Assembly: GCA_018816735.1 (NCBI GenBank)
Contig: JAHIVH010000021.1
Location: 1-64,000, forward strand
Direction: 5' to 3'
DNA from: Pseudomonadota bacterium
GTDB lineage: Bacteria; Desulfobacterota; Desulfobacteria; Desulfobacterales; JAHIVH01
DNA: 64,000 bases
Part shown: positions 19,067-28,275 of the stretch, piece by piece
Numbering within the stretch: position 1 is the stretch's first letter
Layout: each line of letters begins with the position of its first letter
Program-made: the position numbers and the translations under genes
Notes under the pieces: generated by a model
The model's database searches: none
The model's input: the letters and a program-made list of their open reading frames with translations, nothing else
Told to the model about the DNA's origin: nothing

Positions 19067-19912
19067 CTAATATTCCTTGGGTGTCAGGTTCAACTCCTCA
19101 AGTGTAAATACAGGGCCGTCCTTGCATACCAGTTCCCGGCCGATATTACACCTGCCACACATTCCGATCCCGCATTTCATCCGGTTTTCAAGGGAAAGGA
19201 TGATATGGTCTTTGGCATAACCCAGTTTTTCAAGCACCGGCAGCGTAAACTTAATCATAATCGGCGGTCCACAGGCAATGGCATATGTATCATCATTACC
19301 GGGCGGGCCCACTTTTTCGGCGATATTGGGTCCCAACCCCACATGATAATCCCAGTTTGGCGCCTCACGGTCAATAGTCAGATGGATATTGATATCATCC
19401 CGTTTTTCCCATTCAATCAGCTCATCACGATAAAGAATCATTCCCGGCGACCTTGCACCATATACCATGTGAATGCCACCGAACTTCGCGCGATTGGCCG
19501 GGTCCAGCATGTACTTAATTGAAGAACGGAGTGTGGTAAACGCAAACCCGCCACCAATAATGAACACATTTTTCCCTTCCAGCTTATCCCAGGGGTACCA
19601 GTTGCCAAGCGGCCCTCTTAACCCCATCACATCACCCACCTTCATGTTGTGAAGATGGCTGGTGACTTTTCCGGCTTTGAATACGGTAAATTTGACAAAT
19701 CCCTTTTCAACCGGAGATGAAGCAATGCCTATGGGTATTTCCCCCACTCCCGGAATAGAGAGTTCTGCAAACTGTCCGGCTTTATAAGCGAATTTTTCTT
19801 CATCGCCTTCATTTAAAAATACAAACTTGAAAGTCCTCAGACTCTTATCTTCAGTTGCAATTTCAATATCATCAATGCGAACCGGATAAGGCAAATATGG
19901 ATTATTCATCAC
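19067..19912 (-). CDS. flxA: FlxA-like FAD/NAD(P)-binding oxidoreductase with [2Fe-2S]
   Basis: This 281-aa ferredoxin-NADP-reductase-fold protein resembles the gamma subunit of sulfhydrogenase, AsrB and FlxA. The FAD domain occupies the first 100 residues. The NAD-binding domain begins at FIIGGGFAFTTLRS and has ACGPPIMIKFT. The C-terminal KCGIGMCGRCNIGRELVCKDG motif binds a [2Fe-2S] cluster. In Flx-Hdr complexes FlxA oxidises NADH and supplies bifurcation electrons. It is the last gene of the cluster, nine bases after flxB. Confidence 0.82.
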   Translation of the reverse strand: MMNNPYLPYPVRIDDIEIATEDKSLRTFKFVFLNEGDEEKFAYKAGQFAELSIPGVGEIPIGIASSPVEKGFVKFTVFKAGKVTSHLHNMKVGDVMGLRGPLGNWYPWDKLEGKNVFIIGGGFAFTTLRSSIKYMLDPANRAKFGGIHMVYGARSPGMILYRDELIEWEKRDDINIHLTIDREAPNWDYHVGLGPNIAEKVGPPGNDDTYAIACGPPIMIKFTLPVLEKLGYAKDHIILSLENRMKCGIGMCGRCNIGRELVCKDGPVFTLEELNLTPKEY

Positions 19913-19921
19913 ACGTCTCCT

Positions 19922-20971
19922 TTATTCGCTCTGTTCAGCAGGTTCGTAACGATTCATTTTGTCACAAATACTGCGAATATCTATATTAACCGGACATTGA
20001 CGAATACATCGCCCACATCCCACACACATAATTCCCTTGTCATATTTATCCACAAAATATTTTAGCTTGTGCATAAACCGTTGTCTGACTCTCTGGGTTT
20101 TATCCCCTCTCGGGTTATGTCCGGTTGTATGGAGTGTAAAAAGGGGAGACATGCACGTATCCCAATTTTTCATCCGGATGCCCTTGTTCCCTTTGGTTTC
20201 ATCCTGAATATCAAAGCACCAGCAGGTCGGGCATGCATAGGTGCAGGTTCCGCAGTTGATACAGGCAAACGCGATATCATCCCAGAAGGAAGCGGAGTGA
20301 AGGTCAAGGGTCGCTTTTTTCTTCAACTGATCTGTTTTTACGGTTGAAGCAATTTGGGCTTCAGCCTCGGCCTTCTTCTTGTCCATAACAGATGCGTCGG
20401 CGCTTTCCTGCCATTTTGCGGCGGAGAGCAATTCTTCACCTTTTTGGGTCAACGCCTTTGCAATATAATGATCCCCGGCATCAGAAAGAAGGACATCCAA
20501 CCCGTCTTCGTGATAGGGACCGCATCCTGCAGATGTACAGAAACATGTGCTTTCCGGATTGTCACAGGCAAGTCCCACAAACGTTGTGGCGTTAAATGCG
20601 TTCAACCAGTATGGGTCTTGATAATCCGCTGTATCAAAATTCATTTTAACCAGCATGAGTGCTTTTGCATCGCATGGTCTCATGCCAACCACCGCCCTCT
20701 TGGAATAATCCTTTTTAACCTCTTTCATAATATGATGATCGTCTGCGGTTTCATCAAGACTATATTCCAACATCACTTCTGATTGGGGAAACACAAACGA
20801 TTTTGATGACAGTTTTGTATTCAGGAAGTCAAAATCAGGCAGTTCACCCTTGTTGAGCTTTTTGAAATTATGATAGCCGTTTTCCTTGACAGGACCGGAC
20901 AAACTGTACGATCCGGCCAAACTATCCAATCCTTCAGCCCAGTTTTTTTTGTTAATCTTTACGATCTTCAT
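19922..20971 (-). CDS. flxB: FlxB-like iron-sulfur subunit (AsrA/sulfhydrogenase-beta-like)
   Basis: This 349-aa protein has a non-cluster N-terminal half with Cys-rich DNPESTCFCTSAGCG, then two [4Fe-4S] motifs: CINCGTCTYACPTCWC and, near the C-terminus, CVGCGRCIRQCPVNID. This is the layout of AsrA and of sulfhydrogenase beta subunits, and of FlxB in SRB. It should pass electrons between FlxA and the HdrA/MvhD module. The start at 20971 and the stop nine bases before flxA fit tight operon packing. Subunit naming follows the Flx model and was not tested by alignment. Confidence 0.75.
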   Translation of the reverse strand: MKIVKINKKNWAEGLDSLAGSYSLSGPVKENGYHNFKKLNKGELPDFDFLNTKLSSKSFVFPQSEVMLEYSLDETADDHHIMKEVKKDYSKRAVVGMRPCDAKALMLVKMNFDTADYQDPYWLNAFNATTFVGLACDNPESTCFCTSAGCGPYHEDGLDVLLSDAGDHYIAKALTQKGEELLSAAKWQESADASVMDKKKAEAEAQIASTVKTDQLKKKATLDLHSASFWDDIAFACINCGTCTYACPTCWCFDIQDETKGNKGIRMKNWDTCMSPLFTLHTTGHNPRGDKTQRVRQRFMHKLKYFVDKYDKGIMCVGCGRCIRQCPVNIDIRSICDKMNRYEPAEQSE

Positions 20972-21032
20972 AACATTTAGCCCTTATGGATATTGTTGTC
21001 TGCCCGGGTTACCGGGTCATACCCCATCGAAT

Positions 21033-21980
21033 TTATTTTATAAACGCTTCCGGATCATCAGCCTTGAACGTGTCAAGCGGCGGTCTTTCATCAAGCGTCA
21101 TACCCGCTTCCCAGCCAAACAACTCCAGACAATCCTTTTCCAGTTTCTTTGTAAATTGCCGAACGTTTATTCCCTGTGGACAAGCCCGCTCACATGCGCC
21201 GCAATCCGTACATCGACCGGCACAATGATACGCTCTCAAAAAATGGAATGTCCTTATGTCCATGTCGTTCTGGCTTTTCCCTACCCACTGGGGTTTGGAT
21301 TCATCCACAAAGCAGGTCGGGCAATAGCACAAGGGGCAGGCATTTCTGCATGCGTAGCATCTTGTGCAGGGCGAAAGCAGTTCCTCAAAATAGGCCCATT
21401 TTTCCGCAGGGGCCATGGCCTCGATTTTTTCGATGTCTTCATACCGATTGACATCTTTCTGCTCTTCAACGAGATCGCCTGCAAGTTCATCGTAAATCAC
21501 AGGATTTCTATGAACACAGATGGCGCAGTTATCCTGCAGGATGTCACTTTTCCTGACGGTTTTTTCAAACCCGTTTCCTTTGACCAGAATGGCATCCCCA
21601 TCTTCTGAAACAGACGTGATTTCCCCTTCAGCCAATCCAGAGACTTTGCGTTTGTCGATCATGCCCTTGCAAGGAACACCTATAATATAAAGCTGATCCC
21701 TTTTTATCTTGTTTTCGATAATATGGGTAACGATGTTTCTTGAATCACATCCTTTGGCAATCACGGCGATTTTATCTTTGCGATTGGTCAGGTAATTGGT
21801 CAGGTTAATCCCGCAGTTCGAATCCCAGACAAGTGCTTCCACCTTGTCTGGCCGTTTTACGATACATGGCTCATTCATCATCGGCATGGAGCCTTTTCTG
21901 AACCCGACTACCGATTCTACCGTACCTTCTTTCAGGAGCCTTTCTGAAATTTGTTTTATTTTTTCAATATATCCAATCAT
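21033..21980 (-). CDS. flxC: FlxC-like iron-sulfur subunit
   Basis: This 315-aa protein has an N-terminal half that contains the DNCAICVHRNP segment seen in F420-hydrogenase/dehydrogenase-beta-like proteins. It ends with two [4Fe-4S] sets: CTRCYACRNACPLCYCPTC and CTDCGACERACPQGIN. The ATG at 21980 lies immediately after the true stop of mvhD (TAA 21982-21984), showing translational coupling that only becomes visible when the mvhD UGA is read as selenocysteine. Role: intermediate electron carrier in the Flx-Hdr complex (inference from family). Confidence 0.72.
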   Translation of the reverse strand: MIGYIEKIKQISERLLKEGTVESVVGFRKGSMPMMNEPCIVKRPDKVEALVWDSNCGINLTNYLTNRKDKIAVIAKGCDSRNIVTHIIENKIKRDQLYIIGVPCKGMIDKRKVSGLAEGEITSVSEDGDAILVKGNGFEKTVRKSDILQDNCAICVHRNPVIYDELAGDLVEEQKDVNRYEDIEKIEAMAPAEKWAYFEELLSPCTRCYACRNACPLCYCPTCFVDESKPQWVGKSQNDMDIRTFHFLRAYHCAGRCTDCGACERACPQGINVRQFTKKLEKDCLELFGWEAGMTLDERPPLDTFKADDPEAFIK

Positions 21981-21981
21981 C

Positions 21982-22413
21982 TTACGCTACCTTGGCTTCG
22001 CTCTTTACAAAATTTGTGTTAGGTCCTAAAGCCTTAACCGAAGCGGTCACCTCGCTCACTACATCAATAAATTTTGTAGATTCAGCAGAGGATATCCACG
22101 AAAAATGGAGACGACCGGGTTCAATTCCCATATGCTCCATCAGGTTTTTGAACAATGCGAATTTTCGACGTGCATAATAATTACCTTCCAGGTAATGGCA
22201 GTCACCCGGATGTCAGCCGGACACCCATACCGCATCGGCGCCCTCTCGGAGGGCCGCAAGAAAAAACTTGGGGCTCATTCTTCCCGTGCATGGAATACGG
22301 ATCACCCTGACATTTGCCGGATACTGCATACGTCCGACACCGGCCAGATCCGCGGCCCCGTAACTGCACCAGTTGCATAAAAAACTAACAATTTTTGGTT
22401 CCCATTCAGCCAT
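21982..22413 (-). CDS. mvhD: MvhD/FlxD-type hydrogenase delta subunit, selenoprotein (UGA at codon 67)
   Basis: AAAGGAG precedes ATG 22413. After 66 codons an in-frame TGA (22215-22213) interrupts the frame, but coding continues perfectly to TAA 21982. Residues after it read [18 protein letters not shown], the invariant MvhD motif. The UGA falls exactly on the Cys of SG-C-HPGDCHY, so it encodes Sec67 in a 143-residue protein. N-terminal C13 and C16 ([10 protein letters not shown]) and the IPCTGR Cys are present. A SECIS-like hairpin follows the UGA. MvhD relays electrons between HdrA and its partner via a [2Fe-2S] cluster. Selenocysteine at this site is known in methanogen VhuD/MvhD and some Deltaproteobacteria. 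Confidence 0.93.
22180..22196 (-). promoter_or_regulatory. mvhD: bacterial SECIS-like hairpin in mvhD
   Basis: Starting 16 nt after the UGA, ATTACC and GGTAAT form a 6-bp stem around a UGGAA loop; 22 nt separate UGA and loop. A G in the first two loop positions and this spacing fit the bacterial SECIS model. Confidence 0.75.
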
Positions 22414-22432
22414 GAGTATAATCTCCTTTTAT

Positions 22433-22476
22433 CTCTTTTTTCTTCCCTTTTTTAAGAATAGGGAAGAAAAAAAAAG
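22433..22476 (-). other. intercistronic hairpin between hdrA and mvhD
   Basis: Arms at 22433-22447 and 22461-22476 pair CTTCCC with GGGAAG, extended by an A/U-rich helix, around a 13-base loop. It lies in the 72-base gap just upstream of the mvhD Shine-Dalgarno and may tune stability or stoichiometry. Confidence 0.55.
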
Positions 22477-22485
22477 TTATTTCCT

Positions 22486-25400
22486 TTATGCCACCTGACT
22501 CAGTGTAAATATCTGAGAAAAAATCTGGCTGTTATCAAATCCGTTATGCCGGATCGCGCCTGACCTGCATGAGGCCACACACAACCCGCACCCTTTGCAA
22601 AGGACCGGATTGATTTCAGCTTTTCCGGCAAAGCGGCCTTCCTTCGCAATTGATGGCGCAGAATAAGGACAAACTGACACACATACCATACAGGAACTAC
22701 ATGACATGGGGTCAACTTTTGCAACCTGACCGCTGGTATGGATGGTTTTTCTCGCCAGAAGTGTCACGGCACGTGATGTCGCTGCTTTTGCCTGACCGAT
22801 TGCTTCAGGTATCGGTTTTGGATAATGCGCAAGTCCGCACAGGAATACACCGTCGGTTGCGAATTCTGAAGGTCCTAACTTTGCATGGCGTTCAACAAAG
22901 AAACCGTTTGCATTGAGCGGTAGTTTGAAAAACTGCGCCAACTGTTCATTCTGGTTTGGAATGATGGCGGTTGCCAAGGTCAGGAGATCCGTCTCGATCT
23001 CAAGCGGGCGACGCAAGATATGATCCAGAACCGTTACGGTGAGTTTCCCGTCTTTGATGTCCACCACCGGTTTATTGTCCACAGAATAGCAAATAAAGAT
23101 CACACCTTCCTTACGGGCTTCCTTATATATATATTCACGTTCACCATAAGTTCTGATGTCTCTGTAGATGATATACACATTCATGTCCGGATTGCGTTTT
23201 TTCAGCTCCAGTGCATTATCCACAGAATGGGTGCAGCAGACTCTTGAACAATACGGTCTTTCTTTTTCCCGTGAGCCGACACACTGAATGAACACAGCCG
23301 AATTCATGCTCTTAAGAGAAGGGTCTTCAACCATCAATTTTTTATCAAGGTCAAGACTTGTGATGATTCGCGGATCTTTTCCATAGTTGTATTCTTTGGG
23401 CATGAATGGAGAGGCACCGGTTGCTATCACAGCAACGCCATGCTCAATCGTTTTTGCTTCCCCGTTTTCATCCACCGTGGATTTAAAATTCCCGACAAAC
23501 CCGTCCACACTGGTAATCGTTGCGTTCAGATGAACATGAATTTTTTCATTACCATTGATTTCATCGACCAGTTCCACAATTTTTTCTTTTACATTTTCAC
23601 CGGTTGTTGTCTTGTAAAGGCATAGTGCCTGCCCACCCAGTTGCGCGTCTTTTTCGATGATATGGGTTTCAAATCCCTGGGCGGCAAAACTTCTGGCGGT
23701 TGTAATACCGGAAAGACCGCCACCTATGATCAGTGCTGTCTGGTTCAACTGGAGTTCGGCTTCTTCCAATGGTTCAAAAAGAGCGACCTTGGTCACCGCA
23801 CTTCTGACCAGATCTTTTGCCTTTTGTGTGGCCAGTTCAGGAGCATCCTTGTGAACCCAGGCATTGTGGTTTCTGATATTGGCCATTTCAAACAGATATT
23901 TGTTTAAACCCGCGGCCAAAAGGGTCTCCTGAAAAAGCCCTTCATGGGTTTTCGGCGTGCAGGCCGCAACAACAACCCTGTTCAGATTTTTCTCCTTGAT
24001 AATCTCCGTCATCTTGTCCTGGGTATCCTGACTGCAGGAGAACAGATTATTGCCTGCATACTCCACATAAGGCAGTTTTTCCGCATATGCCTTAACAGCG
24101 TCCACATTCACCACACCGGCGATATTGGTTCCGCAACTGCAGACAAATACGCCGATTCGGGGACGGTCGCCCTTGACATTCAATTCAGGAATCATTTCCG
24201 CCTGTTTGGTTTCAGTTCCTCTTGCTGCGGTCAACGACTGGCCTGCAGCAGTTGCGGCTGCGCTGGCATCAACGATGGATTCCGGTATATCCTTGGGTCC
24301 CTGGAATGCGCCACAGACAAAAATACCTTCCCGGGAGGTATTGACCGGTTCAAATGCGGATGTATTGCAAAAATGACTCTGTGTAAGATCGATTCCCAGT
24401 TTTTCGGAGAGTTTTACTGTATTTGGATCTGCTTCAAGGCCGATGGACAATACGACCATGTCAAACACTTCAATCTGAATGTCTCCGTTTTCATCGGCAT
24501 ATCGGACTTCCAAATCGCCGGTTTCCGGAATTTCCACGATCGTATGAATCCTGCTTTTAACAAATCGTACGCCTTTTTTCTCTTTTGCGTTTACATAATA
24601 TTCCTCAAAATCCTTGCCCGGCGTCCTCATATCCATATAAAAAATGGCACAATCAAGATCATCACCCTCATGTTCCTTGGCGATGACAGCCTCTTTTATG
24701 GCATACATACAGCACACGGCAGAACAATGACCATTATCGCATTTATTAAGTTCACGGGAACCGATACACTGAAGCCAGGCAATTTTTTTGGGCTCCTTCT
24801 GATCGGATATGCGGGTGAGATGGCCCATGGTGGGGCCTGATGCAGACAAAATTCTTTCAAATTCAAGAGAGGTTATCACGTTTTTATAGTTTGAATACTG
24901 GTAGTTGTCAAAACGTGACGGATCAAATGGCTTGAAGCCCGGAGAAAGAACAACAGCCCCGACATTCAGTTTTACAGTCTCTTCTTTCTGATCATAATCA
25001 ACAGCGCCTGTGGGACAGACTTTTTTGCAGTTTCCGCACTTGCCTTTGGTCAGATAAATACATTCATCCGGATTGATGACGTATTTTAAAGGAACTGCCT
25101 GATCGTATTCCACGTAAATCGCTTTTCTCTTCTTCAATCCAGCGTTATACAAATCGGTTACTTTTTTAGGACATTTTTCCGCACAAAGACCGCAAGCAAT
25201 ACACTTTGATTCATCAACGTATCTCGGTTTCTGAAGGAGTTCGACTTCAAAATTTCCTGCCTCGCCTTTTATATCTATAACTTCGCTTAATGTCTTTAGC
25301 TCAATATTCAGATGCCGGCCGACCTCGACCAGTTTGGGTGAGATAATTCACATCGCGCAGTCATTGGTCGGGAATGTCTTGTCCAGACGAGACATCACAC

Positions 25401-25527
25401 CACCAATGGATGGTCCCTTTTCAACCAGATACACATAATACCCTGAATCAGCCAAATCCAGAGCAGACTGCATGCCTGCGATTCCGCCACCTAATACCAT
25501 AACGGATCCAATTACATTCTTTGGCAT
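22486..25527 (-). CDS. hdrA: HdrA-like FAD/iron-sulfur protein with duplicated flavin modules, selenoprotein (UGA at codon 60)
   Basis: The true start is ATG 25527 (GGAG upstream), not the internal start near 25152. Translation reads [16 protein letters not shown] (FAD loop) and TFPTNDCAM, then UGA (25350-25348), then [15 protein letters not shown]. Homologues have Cys at this position, so codon 60 is Sec. The 1013-residue product contains an HdrA flavin module, several [4Fe-4S] motifs ([27 protein letters not shown]), a second flavin module ([15 protein letters not shown]) and a C-terminal [11 protein letters not shown]...[11 protein letters not shown] pair. It is thus a double HdrA. HdrA is the electron-bifurcating FAD subunit of heterodisulfide-reductase complexes. 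No hdrB or hdrC is in the window. Confidence 0.93.
25315..25332 (-). promoter_or_regulatory. hdrA: bacterial SECIS-like hairpin in hdrA
   Basis: Starting 15 nt after the UGA, CTGGTC pairs with GGCCGG (four Watson-Crick and two G-U pairs) around loop GAGGTC; 21 nt separate UGA and loop. Loop G at position 1 and spacing match the bacterial SECIS model and the mvhD element. Confidence 0.72.
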
Positions 25528-25604
25528 TGTTTATTTCTCCTGATCATGTATTGATACAATCAATGCATCCTTTTGTCAGCATGGATGTATCAGCCCCAAA
25601 GTTA

Positions 25605-25702
25605 TTGGTTTAATTAACAATACACTATAAAAAGTCTATTAGAAATTGCCTCCAAAATTAAAAACAAATTATTTAGATATATGGCGGCCAAATTCTTGTC
25701 AA
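25605..25702 (-). promoter_or_regulatory. hdrA-mvhD-flx promoter region
   Basis: On the minus strand TTGACA (25702-25697), 17 bases, TATCTA (25679-25674). Downstream at 25605-25620 is TTGGTTTAATTAACAA, a partial match to the Rex-type TTGTTAA-N4-TTAACAA palindrome; redox control by Rex would be plausible but the match is weak. Confidence 0.5.
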
Positions 25703-25733
25703 TATATTTATGTGTTGTTTAACCTAATGCGTG

Positions 25734-27155
25734 TTACCATCCCAGAGCCAGATATTTATGTATAGACTCGGCAGCAGCTCTACCTGCGCCCATAGCAAGA
25801 ATAACGGTTGCAGACCCAGTCACGATGTCACCACCTGCCCAGACACCCTTCTTGCTGGTCTTTCCGGTCGCCTCATCTGTAACTATATAACCCCATTTAT
25901 TTAATTGAAGGTCTTTTGTTGATTTTGTCAGAAGCGGATTGGCACCCGCACCAACGGCAATAATCGCAAGATCGCATGCCAGATCAAACTCCGAACCCTT
26001 TATCGGAACCGGTCTTCTTCTGCCGGAGGCGTCCGGTTCACCCAACTCCATTTTCAAACCGGTCATCCCCTGAAGCCTGCCCTTGTCGTTTCCAAAAAAC
26101 TTCACCGGGCTCGTCAGATAAAAGAACTCAACACCTTCTTCTTCGGCATGATGCACTTCTGCACCTCTTGCAGGCACTTCCTCTCGGGATCTTCTGTAAA
26201 CGATCCGTGATGTTTCCGCACCCAGTCGAAGAGCTGTTCTGGCGGCATCCATGGCCACGTTGCCTGCACCCAGCGTGATCACATTCCTGCCTTTGATAAT
26301 GGGTGTATCATATTCCGGAAACTTGTATGCTTTCATGAGATTGGAGCGTGTCAGATACTCATTGGCTGAAAACACACCAATCAGATTTTCACCGGGTATA
26401 TTTAAAAATGTAGGCAGTCCTGCACCTACACCCAGATAGATGGCGTCATATCCTTCCTCAAACAGTTCATCCAGGCTCAAGGTTCGTCCGATAACTGCGT
26501 TCAACTCAATGCTGGCTCCCATTTTTTCCAGGCCGGCCACTTCCGAGAAAACAATATCTTTGGGAAGCCTGAATTCCGGAATACCGTAAACCAGAACCCC
26601 GCCAGGCTTATGAAAGGCTTCGAAAATCGCAACATCATGCCCTTTGAGCAGAAGATCTCCTGCCACGGTCAATCCGGAAGGACCGGAACCGACCACTGCG
26701 ACCCGCTTTCCGGTTTTTTCCTGTTTTTCAGGCATCGGTGCTTTTTTATTCGCTCTTTCATAATCGGCCACAAACCGCTCCAGGTTACCGATGGCAACCG
26801 GATCTCCCTTTTTCCCGACAATACATCTCCCTTCACATTGGATCTCCTGAGGGCATACCCGCCCACATACTGCCGGCAGGCTGTTCTTTTCCCAGATTTT
26901 ACTGATGGCCTTTGTAAAATCGCCCGCTTGTACATGTTTGATAAATCCTGGAATATCAACTCCCACCGGGCAGCCTGTGACGCATGCCGGATTTTTGCAT
27001 TGAATACACCTTGCCGCCTCTTTCATTGCGGTTTCAGGGCTTTGCCCGGTTGGCACTTCTTCGAAATTCCTGGCCCGGACTTTCGGCGCCTGTTCAGGCA
27101 TGGGCTGTCTCGGAATTTTTTCATTTTTTGTCTGCTGCTTCTTTTCGTCAGCCAT
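25734..27155 (-). CDS. nfnB: NfnB, large subunit of NADH-dependent ferredoxin:NADP+ oxidoreductase
   Basis: Start placed at ATG 27155, which has GGAGG six bases upstream; the frame extends to 27182. The 473-residue protein is the GltD-like subunit: N-terminal CIQCKNPACVTGCPVGVDIP and CGRVCPQEIQCEGRC bind [4Fe-4S] clusters, VAVVGSGPSGLTVAGDL binds FAD, VITLGAGNVAMDAARTALR binds NADP(H), and GVWAGGDIVTG is the late flavin-family motif. With NfnA it bifurcates electrons from NADPH to ferredoxin and NAD+ (reversibly). It overlaps or abuts nfnA, typical of nfnAB. Confidence 0.9.
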   Translation of the reverse strand: MADEKKQQTKNEKIPRQPMPEQAPKVRARNFEEVPTGQSPETAMKEAARCIQCKNPACVTGCPVGVDIPGFIKHVQAGDFTKAISKIWEKNSLPAVCGRVCPQEIQCEGRCIVGKKGDPVAIGNLERFVADYERANKKAPMPEKQEKTGKRVAVVGSGPSGLTVAGDLLLKGHDVAIFEAFHKPGGVLVYGIPEFRLPKDIVFSEVAGLEKMGASIELNAVIGRTLSLDELFEEGYDAIYLGVGAGLPTFLNIPGENLIGVFSANEYLTRSNLMKAYKFPEYDTPIIKGRNVITLGAGNVAMDAARTALRLGAETSRIVYRRSREEVPARGAEVHHAEEEGVEFFYLTSPVKFFGNDKGRLQGMTGLKMELGEPDASGRRRPVPIKGSEFDLACDLAIIAVGAGANPLLTKSTKDLQLNKWGYIVTDEATGKTSKKGVWAGGDIVTGSATVILAMGAGRAAAESIHKYLALGW

Positions 27156-27171
27156 TATATCCTCCATCACA

Positions 27172-27993
27172 TTATTTCCCATATATTTTGCAACTGTGAT
27201 CTTCCTCTTCTCTGTAAGCCTGAAGCCTCATCATCAATTCATCAAAATCGACTTCATGCCCATCAAATTCCGGACCATCCACACAGGCAAATTTTGTTTT
27301 ACCGCCCACAGATACGCGACAGCCACCGCACATTCCTGTGCCATCAATCATAATCGGATTCAGGCTTACCAATGTCTTGACATTGTACTGCCTGGTGATA
27401 TTGCTGACTGCTTTCATCATGGGAACCGGACCAATTCCCACGACCAGCTTAATATCTTCCTTTTCAAGCTTATCTTTCAATATATCGGTTACAAATCCAT
27501 GGTGCCCATAGGAACCATCATCTGTGCAGACAAAGAGATGATTGGAGGCGGCCTTCATCTGATCTTCAAGAATCAGGAGATCCTTATTCCGCGCACCAAT
27601 AATGCAAGTTACATCATTCCCTACCTCTTTCAGGCCCCTGGTAATGGGGTGAAGCACGGCAACACCTGTGCCACCGCCAATACAAATGACCTTTCCCAAT
27701 TTTTCAAGATGGGTAGGTGCGCCCAGAGGACCGATAACATCCATATAGACATCTCCCACCTTCAAATCCCTGAAAAGTGCTGTAGATTTTCCAACAACCA
27801 TATAGATTATTGTAATCGTCCCGTTGTCAGGATCTGTATCTGCCATGGTAAGCGGAATACGTTCCCCTTCCTCAGTTGCTTTGAGAATCACAAACTGCCC
27901 GGGCTGTGCTTTTCTGGCAATCAATGGCGCCTCAATTTCATTCATGATGACGGTACCACCGGCCATTTCCTCACGTTTTACAATTTTAAACAT
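27172..27993 (-). CDS. nfnA: NfnA, small FAD/[2Fe-2S] subunit of the Nfn complex
   Basis: This 273-aa protein has a ferredoxin-NADP-reductase fold with a flavin domain (RIPLTMAD) and NAD site (VICIGGGTGVAVLHPI). The C-terminal segment DGTGMCGGCRVSVGGKTKFACVDGPEFDG gives three Cys for the [2Fe-2S] cluster, whose fourth ligand is Asp in the Nfn family. It is annotated as sulfide dehydrogenase subunit SudB in older work. It is first in the nfnAB operon, which runs toward the Flx-Hdr cluster. Confidence 0.9.
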   Translation of the reverse strand: MFKIVKREEMAGGTVIMNEIEAPLIARKAQPGQFVILKATEEGERIPLTMADTDPDNGTITIIYMVVGKSTALFRDLKVGDVYMDVIGPLGAPTHLEKLGKVICIGGGTGVAVLHPITRGLKEVGNDVTCIIGARNKDLLILEDQMKAASNHLFVCTDDGSYGHHGFVTDILKDKLEKEDIKLVVGIGPVPMMKAVSNITRQYNVKTLVSLNPIMIDGTGMCGGCRVSVGGKTKFACVDGPEFDGHEVDFDELMMRLQAYREEEDHSCKIYGK

Positions 27994-28197
27994 ACCCCCT
28001 CCTTATATCGCTCAAATGGTAAATCAACGGTGGAAAAATTAAGTTAAATATCACAAGGGCATGATGTTGTCTATATTATTAATTTGGCATTCCCGGACAA
28101 GCTTTTATTCAATCAGAATATTTGAAAATAAAATGGATGAATTTTGCCGGCTTTATAAATATTCTCATGAATTATTTACATGATTTTGAAAAAGAAA

Positions 28198-28256
28198 TTG
28201 AAAAAAAAAAACTAGCATGATAATTACGAACCTTCTTTTTCCGACCTATTTGGTCG
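28198..28256 (+). promoter_or_regulatory. hmc-operon promoter and Rrf2-type operator
   Basis: A TTGAAA hexamer (28198-28203) precedes GATAAT (28219-28224). Downstream is the inverted repeat CGACC-TATTT-GGTCG (28242-28256), close in form to Rrf2/IscR-type sites with CCGAC/GTCGG arms. It lies just before the rrf2-like gene, as expected for autoregulation (inference). Confidence 0.65.
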
Positions 28257-28275
28257 ACAAAGGAATTTAAGGACA

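Noticed and set aside
23944-24840. Long plus-strand frame opposite hdrA
   Set aside because: It lies fully within the hdrA coding strand and its composition is that of an antisense frame.
25152-25350. hdrA start at 25152
   Set aside because: The frame upstream contains a perfect HdrA N-terminus with a UGA at a Cys position and a Shine-Dalgarno at 25527, so 25152 is an artefact of treating UGA as stop.
26610-27353. Plus-strand 247-residue frame opposite nfnB/nfnA
   Set aside because: It is the antisense shadow of two clear Nfn genes, with His/Cys/Phe-rich composition and no family resemblance.
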